A stretch of DNA of 64,000 nt from Halichoerus grypus (GCF_964656455.1 NC_135714.1:121649631-121713630); one strand, 5' to 3'. Shown: positions 1 to 12,146, numbered from the stretch's first letter. Notes: a model not told the origin generated them from the sequence alone. A program made the numbers and translations.

Positions 1-225
1 GTTGAGCATCCGACTCTTGATTTCAGCTCAGGTGATGCTCTCAGGGGCCTGGGATGGAGCCCTGTGTTGGGCTCTGGGCTCAGGGGGGAGTCTGCTTGGA
101 TTCTCTCTCTCTTTCTCTCTCCTCTGCCCCTCCCCCTGCTCACAGACACACACACACTCTCTCTCTCTCTAAAATAAATAAATAAATCTTAAACAAAAAA
201 AAAAAAAAGAAAGAAAGAAAGGAAA
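1..225 (+). mobile_element. Can-SINE, 5' end cut by window edge
   Basis: The sequence opens inside the tRNA-like head ('gttgagcatc' follows the missing 'ggctcagt'). It continues through the TCTC-rich body to AAATAAATAAAT and an A-rich tail that decays into AAAG and GGAAAA runs. The left target duplication lies outside the window, so insertion boundaries cannot be proved. Such SINEs are transcribed by Pol III and moved by L1 proteins. Confidence 0.9.
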
Positions 226-235
226 AGGAAAAAGT

Positions 236-415
236 AACCTATTATGGATCCAAAATGCTGAGGCTCTGCCACTTACTCTGGGACCTTGGGCAATCTCCTT
301 AACCATACTATCCCTTAGTTTTCTCAATATAAATTGGTAAAATGGTAATACCTACCTAATTAATTATAGAGAGAATTAAATAAATTAATGTATGCAAAGG
401 TTTTAGGCATTCCAT
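236..415 (+). mobile_element. MIR (ancient tRNA-derived SINE)
   Basis: The MIR core is recognisable: 'gctctgccacttactctggg', then 'accttgggcaatctcctt', a cytosine/thymine-rich block, 'aaaatggtaatacctacct' and 'gagaattaaa'. It is diverged, as expected for a mammal-wide relic. It abuts the tail of the preceding Can-SINE. Confidence 0.85.
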
Positions 416-729
416 TTCTAGCAAAGACTGACCAATGCAACAAAACACTCCATCTCTACTGATTAGAAGTAAACACAAAGAGCAAGCTACCTGAGGATTT
501 TAAAAAATAAACAAAAGCAGGAAAATTGTGAAAAGGAGCTAAAACATGGAGAAGCAAACCACATGAGGGTGAATTTTTCATTTTCCCCATTTTCCTTGTG
601 CTTTGACCTGAAGGCAGTCCCCATTTCTTGGCATGGGCCCTAAAACTGGGACGATTTTTTAAATTGAAATCATATGTGTTCAGAACACAATGGTATTAGA
701 CTAAAATCCAATAAGAAAAAGATATCTGT

Positions 730-1972
730 TTGAAAAAGAAAAGCAAAGCTGGCGGCATCACAATTCCAGACTTCAAGCTCTATTACAAAGCTGTCATCAT
801 CAAGACAGTATGGTACTGGCACAAAAACAGACACATAGATCAATGGAACAGAATAGAGAGCCCAGAAATGGACCCTCAACTCTATGGTCAACTAATCTTC
901 GACAAAGCAGGAAAGAATGTCCAATGGCAAAAAGACAGTCTCTTCAACAAATGGTGTTGGGAAAATTGGACAGCCACATGCAGAAGAATGAAACTGGACC
1001 ATTTCCTTACACCACACACAAAAATAGACTCCAAATGGTTGAAAGACCTCAATGTGAGACTGGAGTCCATCAAAAGAGAACACAGGCAGCAACCTCTTCG
1101 ACCTCAGCCGCAGCAACTTCTTCCTAGAAACATCGCCAAAGGCAAGGGAAGCAAGGGCAAAAATGAACTATTGGGACTTCATCAAGATAAAAAACTTTGA
1201 CTCAGCAAAAGAAACAGTCAATAAAACCAAAAGACAACCAACAGAATGGGAGAAGATATTTGCAAATGACATATCAGATAAAGGGCTAGTATCCAAAATC
1301 TATAAAGAACTTATCAAACTCAACACCCAAAGAATAAAGAATCCAATCAAGAAATGGGCAGAAGACATGCACAGACATTTTTCCAAAGAAGACATCCAAA
1401 TGGCCAACAGACACATGAAAAAGTGCTCAACATTGCTTGGCATCAGGAAAATCCAAATCAAAACCTCAATGAGATACCACCTCACACCAGTCAGAATGGC
1501 TAAAATTAACAAGTAAGGAAACGACAGATGTTGGCGAGGATGGGGAGAAAGGGGAATCCTCATATACTGTTGGTGGGAATGCAAGCTGGTGCAACCACTC
1601 TGGAAAACAGTATGAAGGTTCCTCAAAAAGTTGAAAATAGAGCTACCATACGATCCAGCAATTGCACTACTGGGTATTTACCCCAAAGATACAAATGTAG
1701 GGATCCGAAGGGGTACGTGCACCCCAATGTTTATAGTAGCAATGTCCACAATAGCCAAATTGTGGAAAGAGCCAAGATGTCCATCGACAGATGCATGGAT
1801 AAAGAAGAAGTGGTATATATATACAACGGAATATTATGCAGCCATCAAAAGGAATGAGATCTTGCCATTTGCAACTGATGTGGATGGAACTGGAGGGTGT
1901 TATGCTGAACGAAATAAGTCAATCAGAGAAAGACATGTATCATATGACCTCACTGATATGAGGAATTCTTAA
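730..1972 (+). pseudogene. L1 ORF2 C-terminal remnant (broken)
   Basis: The conceptual translation matches the post-polymerase part of L1 ORF2p: '[16 protein letters not shown]' near the start, '[16 protein letters not shown]', '[17 protein letters not shown]', then '[12 protein letters not shown]' and the terminal '[16 protein letters not shown]' block, ending at TAA 1970-1972. The frame is broken at least twice: near 1075-1160 (frame change to the stretch beginning at 1163) and near 1500-1630 (stop at 1514-1516, resuming in another frame at 1631). The polymerase domain itself is absent because the element is 5'-truncated. It encodes no functional product. Confidence 0.9.
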
Positions 1973-2432
1973 TCTCAGGAAACAAACTGAGGGTTGCTGG
2001 AGTGGGGGGTGGGGTGGGAGGGATGGGGTGGCTGGGTGATAGACATTGGGGAGGGTATGTGCTATGGTGAGCACTGTGAATTGTGCAAGACTGTTGAATC
2101 ACAGATCTGTACCTCTGAAACAAATAATGCAATATATGTTAAGAAAAAAAAGAAAGAAAAAAAAAGAAGAAGATAGCAGGAGGGGAAGAATGAAGGGGGG
2201 GAAATCGGAGGGGGAGACAAACCATGAGAGACGATGGACTCTGAAAAACAAACTGAGGGTTCTAGAGGGGAGGGGGGTGGGAGGATGGGTTAGCCTCATG
2301 ATGGGTATTAAAGAGGGCACATTCTGCATGGAGCACTGGGTGTTATACGCAAACAATGAATCATGGAACACTACATCAAAAACTAATGATGTAATGTATG
2401 GTGATTAACATAACAATAAAAAATTTTAAAAA
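1973..2432 (+). other. L1 3' UTR with two tandem units and G-rich tracts
   Basis: Unit A (about 1975-2160) and unit B (about 2175-2425) share a plan: 'aaacaaactgagggtt', a G-rich run, a shared 'agcactg' block, and an A-rich end with 'gt..ttaa'. They look like diverged tandem copies. Five G-tracts of 3-6 guanines lie within 2004-2028, which satisfies a G-quadruplex pattern. Confidence 0.75.
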
Positions 2433-3051
2433 AAGAAAAAGATATCTGGAAAACTCAAATGTTTGAGAATTAGGCAACACACTTCTATATAACCACTGGG
2501 CCAAAGAGAAAGTCACAGAAGTAATTAGAAAATAATTGGAATTGTGAAAATACAAATCATCAACATTTGTGGGATGCAACTGAAGTGATACTGACAGAAA
2601 TCTAGAATGCTAATATTAGAAAAGTCTTAAATCTATGATCTAAAGTGTCATTTTAGGAAACTAGAAAGAGTACATTAAACTCAAAGCAAGGAGAAGGAAG
2701 AGAATAATAAAAACAAAAGCAGAAGTCAATGTGATTGAAAATTAAAACAATTAAGAAAATCAATGAAACCAAAGGCTGCTTCTTTGAAAAGATAAATAAA
2801 ATTGATAAACTCTAGCCAGATGGACCAACATAAAAAGGAGCTATAAATTACAATATTGCAATGGAAGAGAGGACATCATTTAGACCACTGACCTTAATAT
2901 AAAAATAAAGAACTCTTCTGAAGAATGTGAAGATTAAAAAAGGTAACAGATGAAATTGAACAATTTCTTGAATAAAAATTACTAAATTTCACCCAAGAAG
3001 AAATAGATAACCTGAATAGTCCTGTGCCTATTACAAAGTTGAATTCATATT

Positions 3052-3255
3052 AATTTATTTTTTAAAAGATTTTATTTATTCATTTGACAGAGAGAGACAC
3101 AGGGAGAGAGGGAACACAAGCAGGGGGAGTGGGAGGGGGGGAAGCAGGCCTCCCGCTGAGCAGGGAGCCCGATGCAGGGCTCTATCCCAGGACTCTGGGA
3201 TCATGACCTGAGCCAAACGCAGATGCTTAAAGACTGAGCCACCCAGGCGCCCCAA
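3052..3255 (-). mobile_element. Can-SINE, antisense to its host L1
   Basis: Read on the minus strand it runs from 'ggggcgcctgggtggctcag' through the CT-rich body to AAATAAATAAAATC and a T-rich (tail) end near 3052. The 12-bp repeat 'tgaattcatatt' flanks it at 3040-3051 and 3256-3267. It is the only SINE in this window that clearly opposes the L1 it sits in. Confidence 0.95.
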
Positions 3256-5190
3256 TGAATTCATATTTAAATACTACAAATAAAACTCCAGGTTTTATGG
3301 CTTTCCTGGTGAATTGTACTAAAGATTTGAAGAATACTAATAAATCTACACTCAAACTCTCCAATCTAATCTCAAACTCTGAGAAAACGAAAATGGAGCA
3401 TACTTCCCAACTCATTTTATAAGGTCAGCATTATCTTGATACAAAAGTAAAGATGCTATAAGAAAAGAAAAATATGGACCAATATCTCATGAACTTACAC
3501 GAAAAATCATCAACAAAATCTTAGCTATAACAAATATAATCAATAGTATATAAAAAGGGTTTATTCCAGGACAAACCAACATACAGAGGGTTTTTTCCAG
3601 GAATGCAAAACTATTTTAACATTCAAAACTCTATTAATGCAATTCACTATATCAAAAAAACTAAAAAAGAAAAACATCTGATCATCCCAAAGATGCAGAA
3701 AAAAGTACTTGAGGAAATTCAACATGCATAAAATAAAACTCTCATCCATAAAATAAAAAACTCTCAGCAATTTAGTAATAGAAGGAAAGTACTTTAACCC
3801 AATAATGGGCATCTACAAAAATCCTACAGCTATCAATATAACTGCATTATAAAAGACTCAACACTTTGCCGCTAAGATCAGGAATAAGGTAAGACTTCCA
3901 CTTTCTTTTTTTAATACTTCCACTGTTTTCTTGCCGCTTCAGTTTCATACTGCTGGTCTTAACTAATGCAGTAAGTCAAAGAAAAGAATTAAAAGACATA
4001 CAGATTGAAAATGAATAACTAATGCTGTCTCTATTTGCAGACAACATTAGTGTCTATGTAGAAAATAGCCAAAAATATCTACAAAAAAGCTAGAAAAATA
4101 AGTTTATCAAAGTTGCACAATATAAAGTCAATATACAAAAATCAACTGTCTATAAACTAGCAATGAAAATGGAAAGAAAATTTTTTTAAATACCATTTAT
4201 TGTAGTATCAAAACCAAAAATTTTTGGAATAAATCAAATAAAATATGTACAGGATCTGTAATGTTATAATCTATAAAACACTGATAAAATATAAAATAAA
4301 ATGAAGTATTTATATATTATTTATTTATTACATTTATCTATTTATTAAATGAATATATATAGAATGCTCATGAATGGAAAGATTTATTGTTATTAAGATA
4401 TCAGTTCTCCCTAACTGATCTTTAGACCATTAGACCTTTAGAAAAAAAAAAAAATTAAAATCACAATGAGCTATTACTATATACCTATTAGAATGGCTAT
4501 GATTAATATTTTTTAAATTGGCAAGCCAATCTTTGACAAGGATGTGAACCAACTGGAATTCTTGTACATTGATCATAGGAAGGTAAAATAGTATCCCTAC
4601 TTAAGAAAAAAAATCTGTCAGTTTCTTATAAAGTTAAACATACACCTACCAAATCACCCAGCAGTCTTGTTCCTGTTTATTTCCCCCAAAAGAAATAGAA
4701 TTTATGGTCACACAAAAACTTGTTTTTAATGTTTTTTTAACTAAAAATTCAAAATCACTCAAAATTTCTTCAAATGATGAATTTATAATCACCTTAAAGT
4801 ATGTCCATAAGATGGAATATTACTCAGCAATAAAAAGCAATGCATCACTGATACTCACAAAACTTAGATGAATCTTAGGCACATTACAGTAAGTGAAAGA
4901 AACCAGATTCAAAGGGCTACATAGTGTATAATTCAATTTACATGGCATTCTGGAAAACGTGAATTATAGAAACAGAATACAGATCAGTGATTTCTAATGG
5001 TTGGAGGTGGGCAGGAGAGGTTGACCATAAAGGGGTAGAAGACAGAAGATTTTGGGGTAAGTGTTCTGTATCTTAATTGTGGTGGTGAGTACATGACTAT
5101 TCATGTTTGTCAGAAAGTCTAGAACTGTACACCAGAAAGCCTGAATTTTAGTGTGTAGATTTTTAAATAGTAAATATAAAACAAACAAAA

Positions 5191-6865
5191 AGAGATTAGA
5201 AGATATAGCAAGTAGTCAATAAATGTTACTAGAGTTATTAGTATTAATATTTACTATTACTCACATGGCTAGAAAAGTGGAAAATGGACTATGAGAGGTA
5301 CAAGTGGAATGCTATAATAATAATAAATATGAATTCAATCAAGAGGAATGAAGAACTATGAAAGGAAGCAAAAATGAATCTGTTCTGCAAAGGAGCAAGA
5401 AGAAGGAACTGGGAATAAAGTATTGATTTATAGGGACCAAGAGTCCAATTACCAAGAATTAATTGATAAACTCAAGTTTGATCTGAATGGGTATCAATAA
5501 ATAGGGACTCCCTTGAGTTTGGGGTGAGGGATGGGGAAGCAGTAGAATGGGTTTTTGTGGAGGGGCAGTACTCAGCCTCATGTGTGTGTCCAAATTATAA
5601 ATGAGGAAGGGCTACCCAAAGTAAGATAAGGCTGGCGGGAACGGGACACAGAGAGGTGTCCTGGGAATCAGGGCACCTAGACCCCTGGGTGTTGAGCCAG
5701 ACTCCAGACTCCGAGGACATGGCAGCCAGAACTAAGGACACATTCAGAAATCTAACCAAACTCAGACAGCTGATGTGACTGCAGCCTGGTACTCATGGCC
5801 TAAATTCATCTCACCAGTAGCCCAGACACCAGTGTGGAAGCAAGCAGTAAACTCTGCCAGAAGTTCACTCCTTTGGTGAGTTTTTTGGTAAAAGGAAACA
5901 GGATGGAGTAGAGAATGGAAGAAAAGAGCCATTAACATATGCAGCTGAGCTTTCACTGGCTCTGTGTCAGAGTTACTTTCCACAGATGGGGAATAAGGGA
6001 CAGTGCCTGAAAACAAACAAACAATCAACCAATCAAACAAAAGGGGGGCTAAGATAGTTATCTCAGGAGATACCTGGGACTGCTTCACAGTGATGATATT
6101 TAATTGGACTTTGAGAAATTTGTACATCAAAAATGTGGGGATAGATAAAAGGGAGGGAAAAGAGTGGTTAAAGAAGAAAGCAAGAATGAAAGACAAAAAA
6201 GAAGAAAATATTGAAAATAAAGGTGATGAAGGCAAAGACAAAAAGCTACAAATGTAGAATATGCATAAGCAACAGGAAATTGGCTAATCTGATGGGAGCA
6301 GAGTGCATGGAGAAGCAGCAGGAAGTGGTTGCATTATCACTGAAATCATTCATAGGGAGGACAACTGCTTTTGCTTAGGATGTTAGATATGGTGTTTGTA
6401 AACCAGGAAATAGGACAATGTGGCTTATCCTCTTGGCACTGTTAATTCACCGTTTCACTCAATTAAGCAAATATTAATTGAGCAACTATCATGCCTAACA
6501 GCATGCAAAGTGCTGTAATTCAGAAATAATATGTCACTATGCTTTTAAAGTGGGGTTTACAATCTGCAGAGCAGAATCCAATATACCTACAAGAAAAAAA
6601 AAAAAAAGTTTGAGTAAAGGGATTAATGAATCTGGTTTTGAGTCTTTGCCTCCAGGGTACAGAATCAACCAACACTTTCTGAATGTTTCGTATTTGCACT
6701 CTTCTGTGCTAGATATTATTTTATGTATTCTCAAATTTAGTTTTGTTCCCTGTTACTTCTTTCTCTTCTTTCCTTCCTTTCTAAAACCTAATAGATATAG
6801 ATCTGCTACTATATATCAGTCACTGTGTAAGTCAAAAGACAAGGAAGACAGAAACCATGTTGCAT
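5191..6865. other. No recognisable gene or repeat
   Basis: This is mixed-composition sequence. It has a G-rich patch at 5515-5570, a somewhat GC-richer patch at 5630-5880, and an A-rich purine run at 6120-6250. A 159-codon minus-strand frame (5762-6241) lies here, but I judge it a chance frame opposite the A-rich strand. A phrase at about 6455-6500 ('gcaaatattaattgagcaac') resembles a widespread ancient repeat motif too short to classify. Confidence 0.5.
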
Positions 6866-6869
6866 GGGA

Positions 6870-7000
6870 TTTCAAATTCCATTTTAGAGATGGGTAAACT
6901 GAGATTGCATATGATTAGAAAATGTGTCCAAGGTCAGACAGGGAATAAGTTAGGGAACAGGGATTCAACTCAGGCCTCAAAACATTAAAACCATTGTTTC
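6870..7000 (-). mobile_element. MIR fragment
   Basis: This is the reverse-complement MIR pattern: 'ccattttagagatgggtaaa', then 'ctgagattgca', 'ccaaggtcagacaggga', 'gggattcaactcaggcct'. It is diverged; the ends are approximate. Confidence 0.7.
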
Positions 7001-8689
7001 TACCCTGAGCAAAATATAGTCCCTAGAAATTACAATTGATAAAGATTAAAAGACTAGTCATTTGGTCGAGAAAATTCTTCCTGAAAGAGAAAACAGCAAG
7101 TTCAGTTTCATGCCAGATAACATGTTCCCCAGAGGCCGACTCATTCAATCTGGCTAAGATATTATCAATTTCTATTTTTACCCGTACTTTCATGTTTTCA
7201 TGTAGATCTTTTTCTTTCTTTTTCTTTTTCTCTTTTTCTTTTTTTCCCCTGCCATTTCAATTAAGATTTCTAATTAGATTCCAAATTTGAGGCATCTCTA
7301 GTAGAAAGCAAATTGCAAGAGTAGTAATTAAAGGACAGCTGTCTCTTGTCTTTCTGGGGATGAAACAAGGCTTTTTGTTTCTAAGTTATGAAATCCCAGG
7401 GAATTCTACATGTGTTTTTCTTATTGTCTTAAGAATAGTTAACTGAATTGAGAAATGCTGAATTGATATAAAAAAGTCAATGCCCTTTCCAACACAGATG
7501 CTTCTCAGCACCTCTCTTCTGGAATAAGTGTAAGTTAACACTAATATTCTGGCTCCTTGAAATTTTATTGCTATAAATACAAAGTCTCCACATTTTATAC
7601 AAAATCAAATCATTCTTAAATGCTAAAGTAGGCACTACCCTAAGTCATTTTCCTCATTTTAAGACTTTTTTAAATTATGTGAATTTTACAAATCAAGGAG
7701 AATAAGATATTTTCAATGGAAAGGAATGAGGTTCAGAGCAGCTGAGATGCAAACCTTTTTTTATGGTTTTCTTTTGCACGATTTAAGAGAACAAATATTA
7801 CTAATACTGATAATGAGACTTATTTAGTGAGCCCTTACTCCATATTATTTTCACATGAAAAGTATAATCAGGATTTGAAGCAATTAACCATATAATTCAG
7901 GTCAAGAAAAATCTTCTGCCTGAAAAAGCTAAACCACTGAAGCAAACAGATTTTTTTCCTAGCTTGAATTATCTAGATTCTAGTAAATCAGTAAATTATC
8001 TAATATCATTTAATGTGCATAGCCACTGAATAGGTCAAATTACCTAAAAGCAGACCAGCCTCAGAAGTATAAGGAACCTCTTAAAATACATATTTCCAAG
8101 AAAGAACCTTTGGAAACATTTTCTAAAGCAATCCTGAAAAATAGCTTTGGGAAATACCAGGTTAAATAACGGTACACATACACATACATATAGACATAAA
8201 CATATATGTTTGGTTGTTTACTATTTATTATAGGTTCTCAAAACCTCTAATATTAAAGCTCCTGCAAGTGTTACAGTATTCAGAAAATTTCAAAATTTCT
8301 TGACCCAAAACCATTTTTATGTGGTACATGTCATGGAACTAGTATTCAAAAGAGTGAACACATTGAGAATCTCTTTGTACAATCCTAAGACATTTCCACA
8401 GTGCTTTGGCAGATGCAGGAAGGTAGGGTCAGGTGGTAGATCTGAAAGCATCTCTACTCAGGGGGGTCAGGAGAGAAGACTAAGTGACAATTCACAGAAA
8501 TGCCAAGCGCAGAAAGTAGCCCAGCAGACCTGGTCCAAAGGCCCCTTACCATGGCCAGTAAGGTCCCATGGGACTGGGCCAGTTCCCATATTCTTTTTCA
8601 TCCAATTATCAACCCATCTTCATCTTATATCTTTCTCTACATTTGTGACTTTGCTATAGCCACTTTATTATCCTTTTATCAATTATTTT
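7001..8689. other. Unannotated sequence, one pyrimidine tract
   Basis: I see no gene or recognisable repeat body. A T/C-rich run at about 7198-7250 (CTTT and CTTTTT units) and an AC/AT-rich patch at 8168-8210 are simple-sequence features. Short frames at 8300-8659 and 8500-8799 overlap each other in different phases and show no recognisable domain. Confidence 0.5.
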
Positions 8690-9045
8690 CTTTATTCACT
8701 GCTATTCCATCTTCCTGGGACTCTTTGCCTCATACTTTAACTCTTAGTTTAAATGTTACTTTCCAGAGAAATACCCTCTGTTTAGCCAGTCCACAATAGA
8801 TTCCTTCCTTGTCTCCCAACACTTTCTCCCGCAAACTGCTATTTCTCTTCATTGCACTTATCACAGTTTTTTTTCATATGTTGATATCTGTTTATTTATT
8901 TCATGTCACCTCCACAAGACTGTAAGCACCTTAAGGGCAGCAATGGGCCATGCTGTTTTGTTCAATTCTATAAAATCACCAATTACCTCACAGATGAGTG
9001 TTTGCCATATAATAGGCCTTTAATGAATATGTGTTGATTTAATAA
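8690..9045 (+). mobile_element. L2 (LINE-2) 3' end
   Basis: The order of phrases fits the L2 3' region: 'tttaaatgttactttccaga' (8750), 'cattgcacttatcacag' (8853), 'agactgtaagcaccttaagg' (8918) and the terminal 'aataggcctttaatgaata' (9009). An ATT-rich run follows it at 9050-9065. L2 is a mammal-wide extinct LINE. Confidence 0.8.
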
Positions 9046-9742
9046 AAAATATTATTATTATTATTTAATTCCTTCACATTTCTATCTAGGCCTGGCCTAC
9101 CTGAAACTCTCAAAATTAATTTAGTGTATACATAGAAATCAATTCCTCTTTAGGATATGATCAGCCATCTATAAAATATAGTCACACATCTTCTAAGACA
9201 CCGAATTAGCATTTTTGTAAAATATTTTTTTTAATAATGACTATAAGATTGAATTATTCATCAATCTAAATGAGTATTATGTGTTAATTACTGAGAATCA
9301 TTCTTGTACCTGCTTTACTGTTGTAGTCCTCAAATAGCTCTGCTCTTTGATTATTGCTTTGCTGACTTCAGAGCTCTGTAAAGGACAAAGGACAAAATGT
9401 TAGAATGTGGTGTTTCACTGGGAACTTCTCTTACTAATTCAGACCTAGCTAAAATATTTCATAGGTTCGTAATGCCCATCATTCTAAACCTGAGGGCTTA
9501 CCATCACAAAATCCTGGGACATAGCTATTTCTTGTTTATATTCCTCTACGGGGATTAACTCGTTTTTTCCTCATCACCACTGGTTAGGCAAGGGTTAACC
9601 CTGCGTATTCCAGTGGAAAGCCTGCCTTTGGCCAGTTCCTGGAAAATAACCTCTGAGCTCTTGAAATAGTCTGCCTGATAAGAGAGTTTTCGTAGCCTGT
9701 GCCTTGGCTTATGCTCTTTCAGTTTGACCAGATCCATTTATG
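9046..9742. other. No recognisable feature
   Basis: AT-rich sequence with a short (ATT)n run at its start. No domain-bearing frame or clear repeat was recognised. A 60-codon minus-strand frame at 9555-9737 has no recognisable content. Confidence 0.45.
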
Positions 9743-10131
9743 GTGAACACCTGTTTTTGCTTGGGGAAGGGGAGGCTAAAGCCTGAGCAGCTGAGGTTAA
9801 TCTTCGGGTGCTGCATGCTTAGTGACTGACCCCCCCACTAAAACTCGAGAGACCAAAACTCGGCTGAGCTTCTTCCCTGGTGGACCACACTTCACACAAA
9901 TTGTCACACATTGTTTCTGGGAGAATGAAGCTCATCCCCATGGGATTCCGCTGGGAAGGAGCACCTGGAAGTTGGCAGAGGGACTTTGCCTCCCTTTTGC
10001 TAATCATAATCTGTTTCCTTTCACTGTAATAAATCATGACTAGGAGTGTAATGGCTTTTCTGAATCCTGGGAGTTCTAGGAAATCATCAAGCCTGAAGGT
10101 GGTCTTGGGGACTCCCCCTCCAGCCCCCCAC
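9743..10131 (+). mobile_element. LTR-like remnant (endogenous retrovirus-type, class uncertain)
   Basis: The segment is GC-richer than its flanks and carries an AATAAA at 10028-10033 followed by a 'gtgtaatggcttttctga' run. It ends 'cccccaca', consistent with the U3-R-U5 order of an old solitary LTR. No internal retroviral sequence adjoins it. The phrase at 10060-10110 is familiar from mammalian LTR consensus sequences, but I cannot name the family. The 5' limit is a guess. Confidence 0.45.
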
Positions 10132-10290
10132 ATAACACCCTGTAAGGTAGGTACTATTATGACCCACCTTTCATGGACAGAGAAATTGGCAAAGAAAGGT
10201 GAGGCAACTCAATCAAAGTCCCATGACTAGTTTAAGTGTCAGTATTTAAATTTGAACCTAATGCTCTGGTTCCAGAGACTGGGCATTTTA
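10132..10290 (-). mobile_element. MIR fragment
   Basis: Reverse-complement MIR text: 'ccctgtaaggtaggtactat', then 'gacagagaaa', 'caaagtcccatgactagt', 'aaatttgaacctaatgctct'. It directly follows the LTR-like segment. Confidence 0.75.
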
Positions 10291-10605
10291 TATATTTTAC
10301 CAATTATTTCATGTTCTTTATCTAAATATTTGTAGTTATCTGTCATTCAGTAAGTATACCAAAAAATGCCACTTGGTTCTTTTTCTTATTTTATTATCAG
10401 GAATAATTTTCAAATTATAAACTTATTATTAATTACCAAGATTTCATTTTATCTGCCAAAAAGAGAGCAATAACAATAACTTTTATTGTTAAAGCTGTCC
10501 TTTAACCATTATACTTTATTCAAAACAAACTTTCCTCCAGCCTTGTAAATAATGCAGATGTGACACAAGATTTTCTCACTTACATTCTCATATATCTCTC
10601 ACCAT
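10291..10605. other. AT-rich, no recognisable feature
   Basis: AT-rich sequence with no frame of note and no repeat that I can identify. Confidence 0.45.
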
Positions 10606-10620
10606 TCTAAATGGTTTTTA

Positions 10621-10827
10621 TCTTTTTTTAATTTTTTTTAAAGATTATACTTATTTATTTGAGAGAGAGAGTGAATGAGAGAGAGAGCACAAGCAGGGGC
10701 AGAGGGAGAGGGAGAAGCAGACTACCCTGCCTAGCGGAGAGCCTGATGCGGGGCTCCATCCCAGGGTCCTGGGATCATGACCTAAGCCAAAGACAGACAC
10801 TTATCCAACTGAGCCCCCAGGCACCCC
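10621..10827 (-). mobile_element. Can-SINE
   Basis: Minus-strand copy with a T-rich tail end at 10621-10642 and head 'ggggtgcctgggggctcag' (one base lost in the usual 'gggtggctcag'). Target duplication 'tctaaatgrttttta' lies at 10606-10620 and 10828-10842 (15 bp, one mismatch). Confidence 0.93.
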
Positions 10828-10842
10828 TCTAAATGATTTTTA

Positions 10843-11944
10843 ATATGGGGGCTGAAAACTACAGAGTCAGCTTTAAATCACACCAGGTATTGCTTAATTT
10901 GGGGAAAATAAAACACTTTATCACATTTTTTTTTAAGATATCTAATTTTTTTTAGCTTGCTAGAACCAGAGTTGCTTTTAAGGTAAGTGCTAGAAAAAAT
11001 AGTTTCAGAATAGGAGAAAGCATGAAGCTAGTCATTCAGTTGCTACGAAAGAAAATGAAAACCATCTACTGATTTCTAAACACAAAAGATAAAAATAATT
11101 TACCAATTACATAGGAAAGTCATAAGTTTGCTATAGTTAGCCTTTATTCAGGTAGACTTTGCAAAAAGTACCTTGCTGTAATTAGTCATTGCCATTAGGT
11201 GTATGAGGTAGTAGCTTTATTCTAATACTTGAACAAAACTGTAATCCATTCTCTTATCTTTCTTTTAACCCACCCAAGACTAAGCATCGTACTCTGTTGT
11301 ACATACGGTGGATGACAGTGTCTTGCTCTTATCACTTAAATAGACTGCACACCTCTTGATACTTTGAGGTGTCATTACATCTGCAAAGGTAATGAGTCTA
11401 CCTTGCAATGCGCATGTACAGAGGTCAACATACTCTCATACGACCTGTAGTGTCCAAACAATCCCTTGAAATAACTTTAAAAAATACAAGTAGAGCATAC
11501 ACAGCAAGGGCAACACCTCACACAGTGATGATGAAATATATCAAATGTAAACCAGATAATTGTGCAAGTCCAAAGAATAAAAGTTTCTGATGCAGAAGGA
11601 CCAACTGTGTTATGTGAGCCTGAGTCTTTCAGACTGGTTTTGTCTCCATTATGGTGTTATCCCTTGTCAGTTCTCACCATGTAGCAAGAACCAATATTTA
11701 CCCAAACCCACCAAAGTGTATGGTCACTTTAAATAAACACCCCACAGAGTTAATGCCAATCAAAAGCCTTATTTAACACTTATCATCACCTTCACAATAC
11801 ATGATCGAGTAGATCATTATACCTTAATTAGGTCATAAAAGTTTGTTTTTAAGTTGAAAATGTAAAATTCTATTTTGAACAATTTCTGGATGTTAAGCTG
11901 AATTGAACATTACTGACTAGAATTAAAATATGGAGTATTAAAAG
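10843..11944. other. No recognisable gene or repeat
   Basis: AT-rich single-copy-looking sequence. A 60-codon frame at 11408-11590 (+) carries no recognisable motif. No SINE, MIR or LINE segment was recognised. Confidence 0.45.
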
Positions 11945-11957
11945 AAAATTGGAATAG

Positions 11958-12133
11958 GGATGCCTGGGTGGCTCAGTCGGTTAAGCATCTGCCTTTGGCT
12001 CAGGTCATGATCCCGGGGTCCTAGGATCGAGTCCCTCATCAGGCTCCCTGCACAGTGGGGAGACTGCTTCTCCCTCTGCCCCTCCCCCTGCTTGTGCTCT
12101 CTCCCACTCTGTCAAATAAATAAAATCTTTACA
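11958..12133 (+). mobile_element. Can-SINE with short tail
   Basis: Full head ('gggatgcctgggtggctcag'), CT-rich body and a short AAATAAATAAAATC tail. The perfect 13-bp duplication 'aaaattggaatag' flanks it at 11945-11957 and 12134-12146. Confidence 0.95.
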
Positions 12134-12146
12134 AAAATTGGAATAG

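Larger units (their letters stand above)
729..2432 (+). mobile_element. Young 5'-truncated L1 with target-site duplication
   Basis: A 1.7-kb L1 begins inside ORF2 and runs to the A-rich end. It is flanked by the perfect 16-bp repeat 'aagaaaaagatatctg' at 713-728 and 2433-2448, the signature of target-primed reverse transcription. It interrupts an older L1, which reads straight through when the insert is removed. The 3' UTR has two successive G-rich/A-rich units (about 1975-2160 and 2175-2425), unlike the full-length copy at 44164-50147. It is truncated in the usual way, by incomplete reverse transcription. Confidence 0.93.
655..5190 (+). mobile_element. Ancient L1 (ORF2 middle to 3' end), host of two later insertions
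   Basis: From about 655 the sequence follows the L1 ORF2 segment just after the endonuclease domain. It then resumes at 2449 after a nested young L1. Recognisable ORF2 stretches include the linker ('gataaataaaattgataaac', 2791), the region before the polymerase fingers (2985-3030), the target-region text at 3415-3640, and the C-terminal region (about 4450-4990). All frames carry many stops, so it is a molecular fossil. A Can-SINE lies antisense at 3052-3255. The 3' limit near 5190 is approximate. Confidence 0.75.

Noticed and set aside
3076..3264. Short frames with a shared peptide ('LGRLGGSV.K.L') at 3076-3264, 13970-14155 and 53770-53985
   Set aside because: They are all translations of the Can-SINE body, not a protein family.
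5762..6241. 159-codon minus-strand frame
   Set aside because: It lies opposite an A-rich purine strand, so Phe/Leu/Ser-rich translation is expected by composition. There is no recognisable domain, splice context or homologous phrase.
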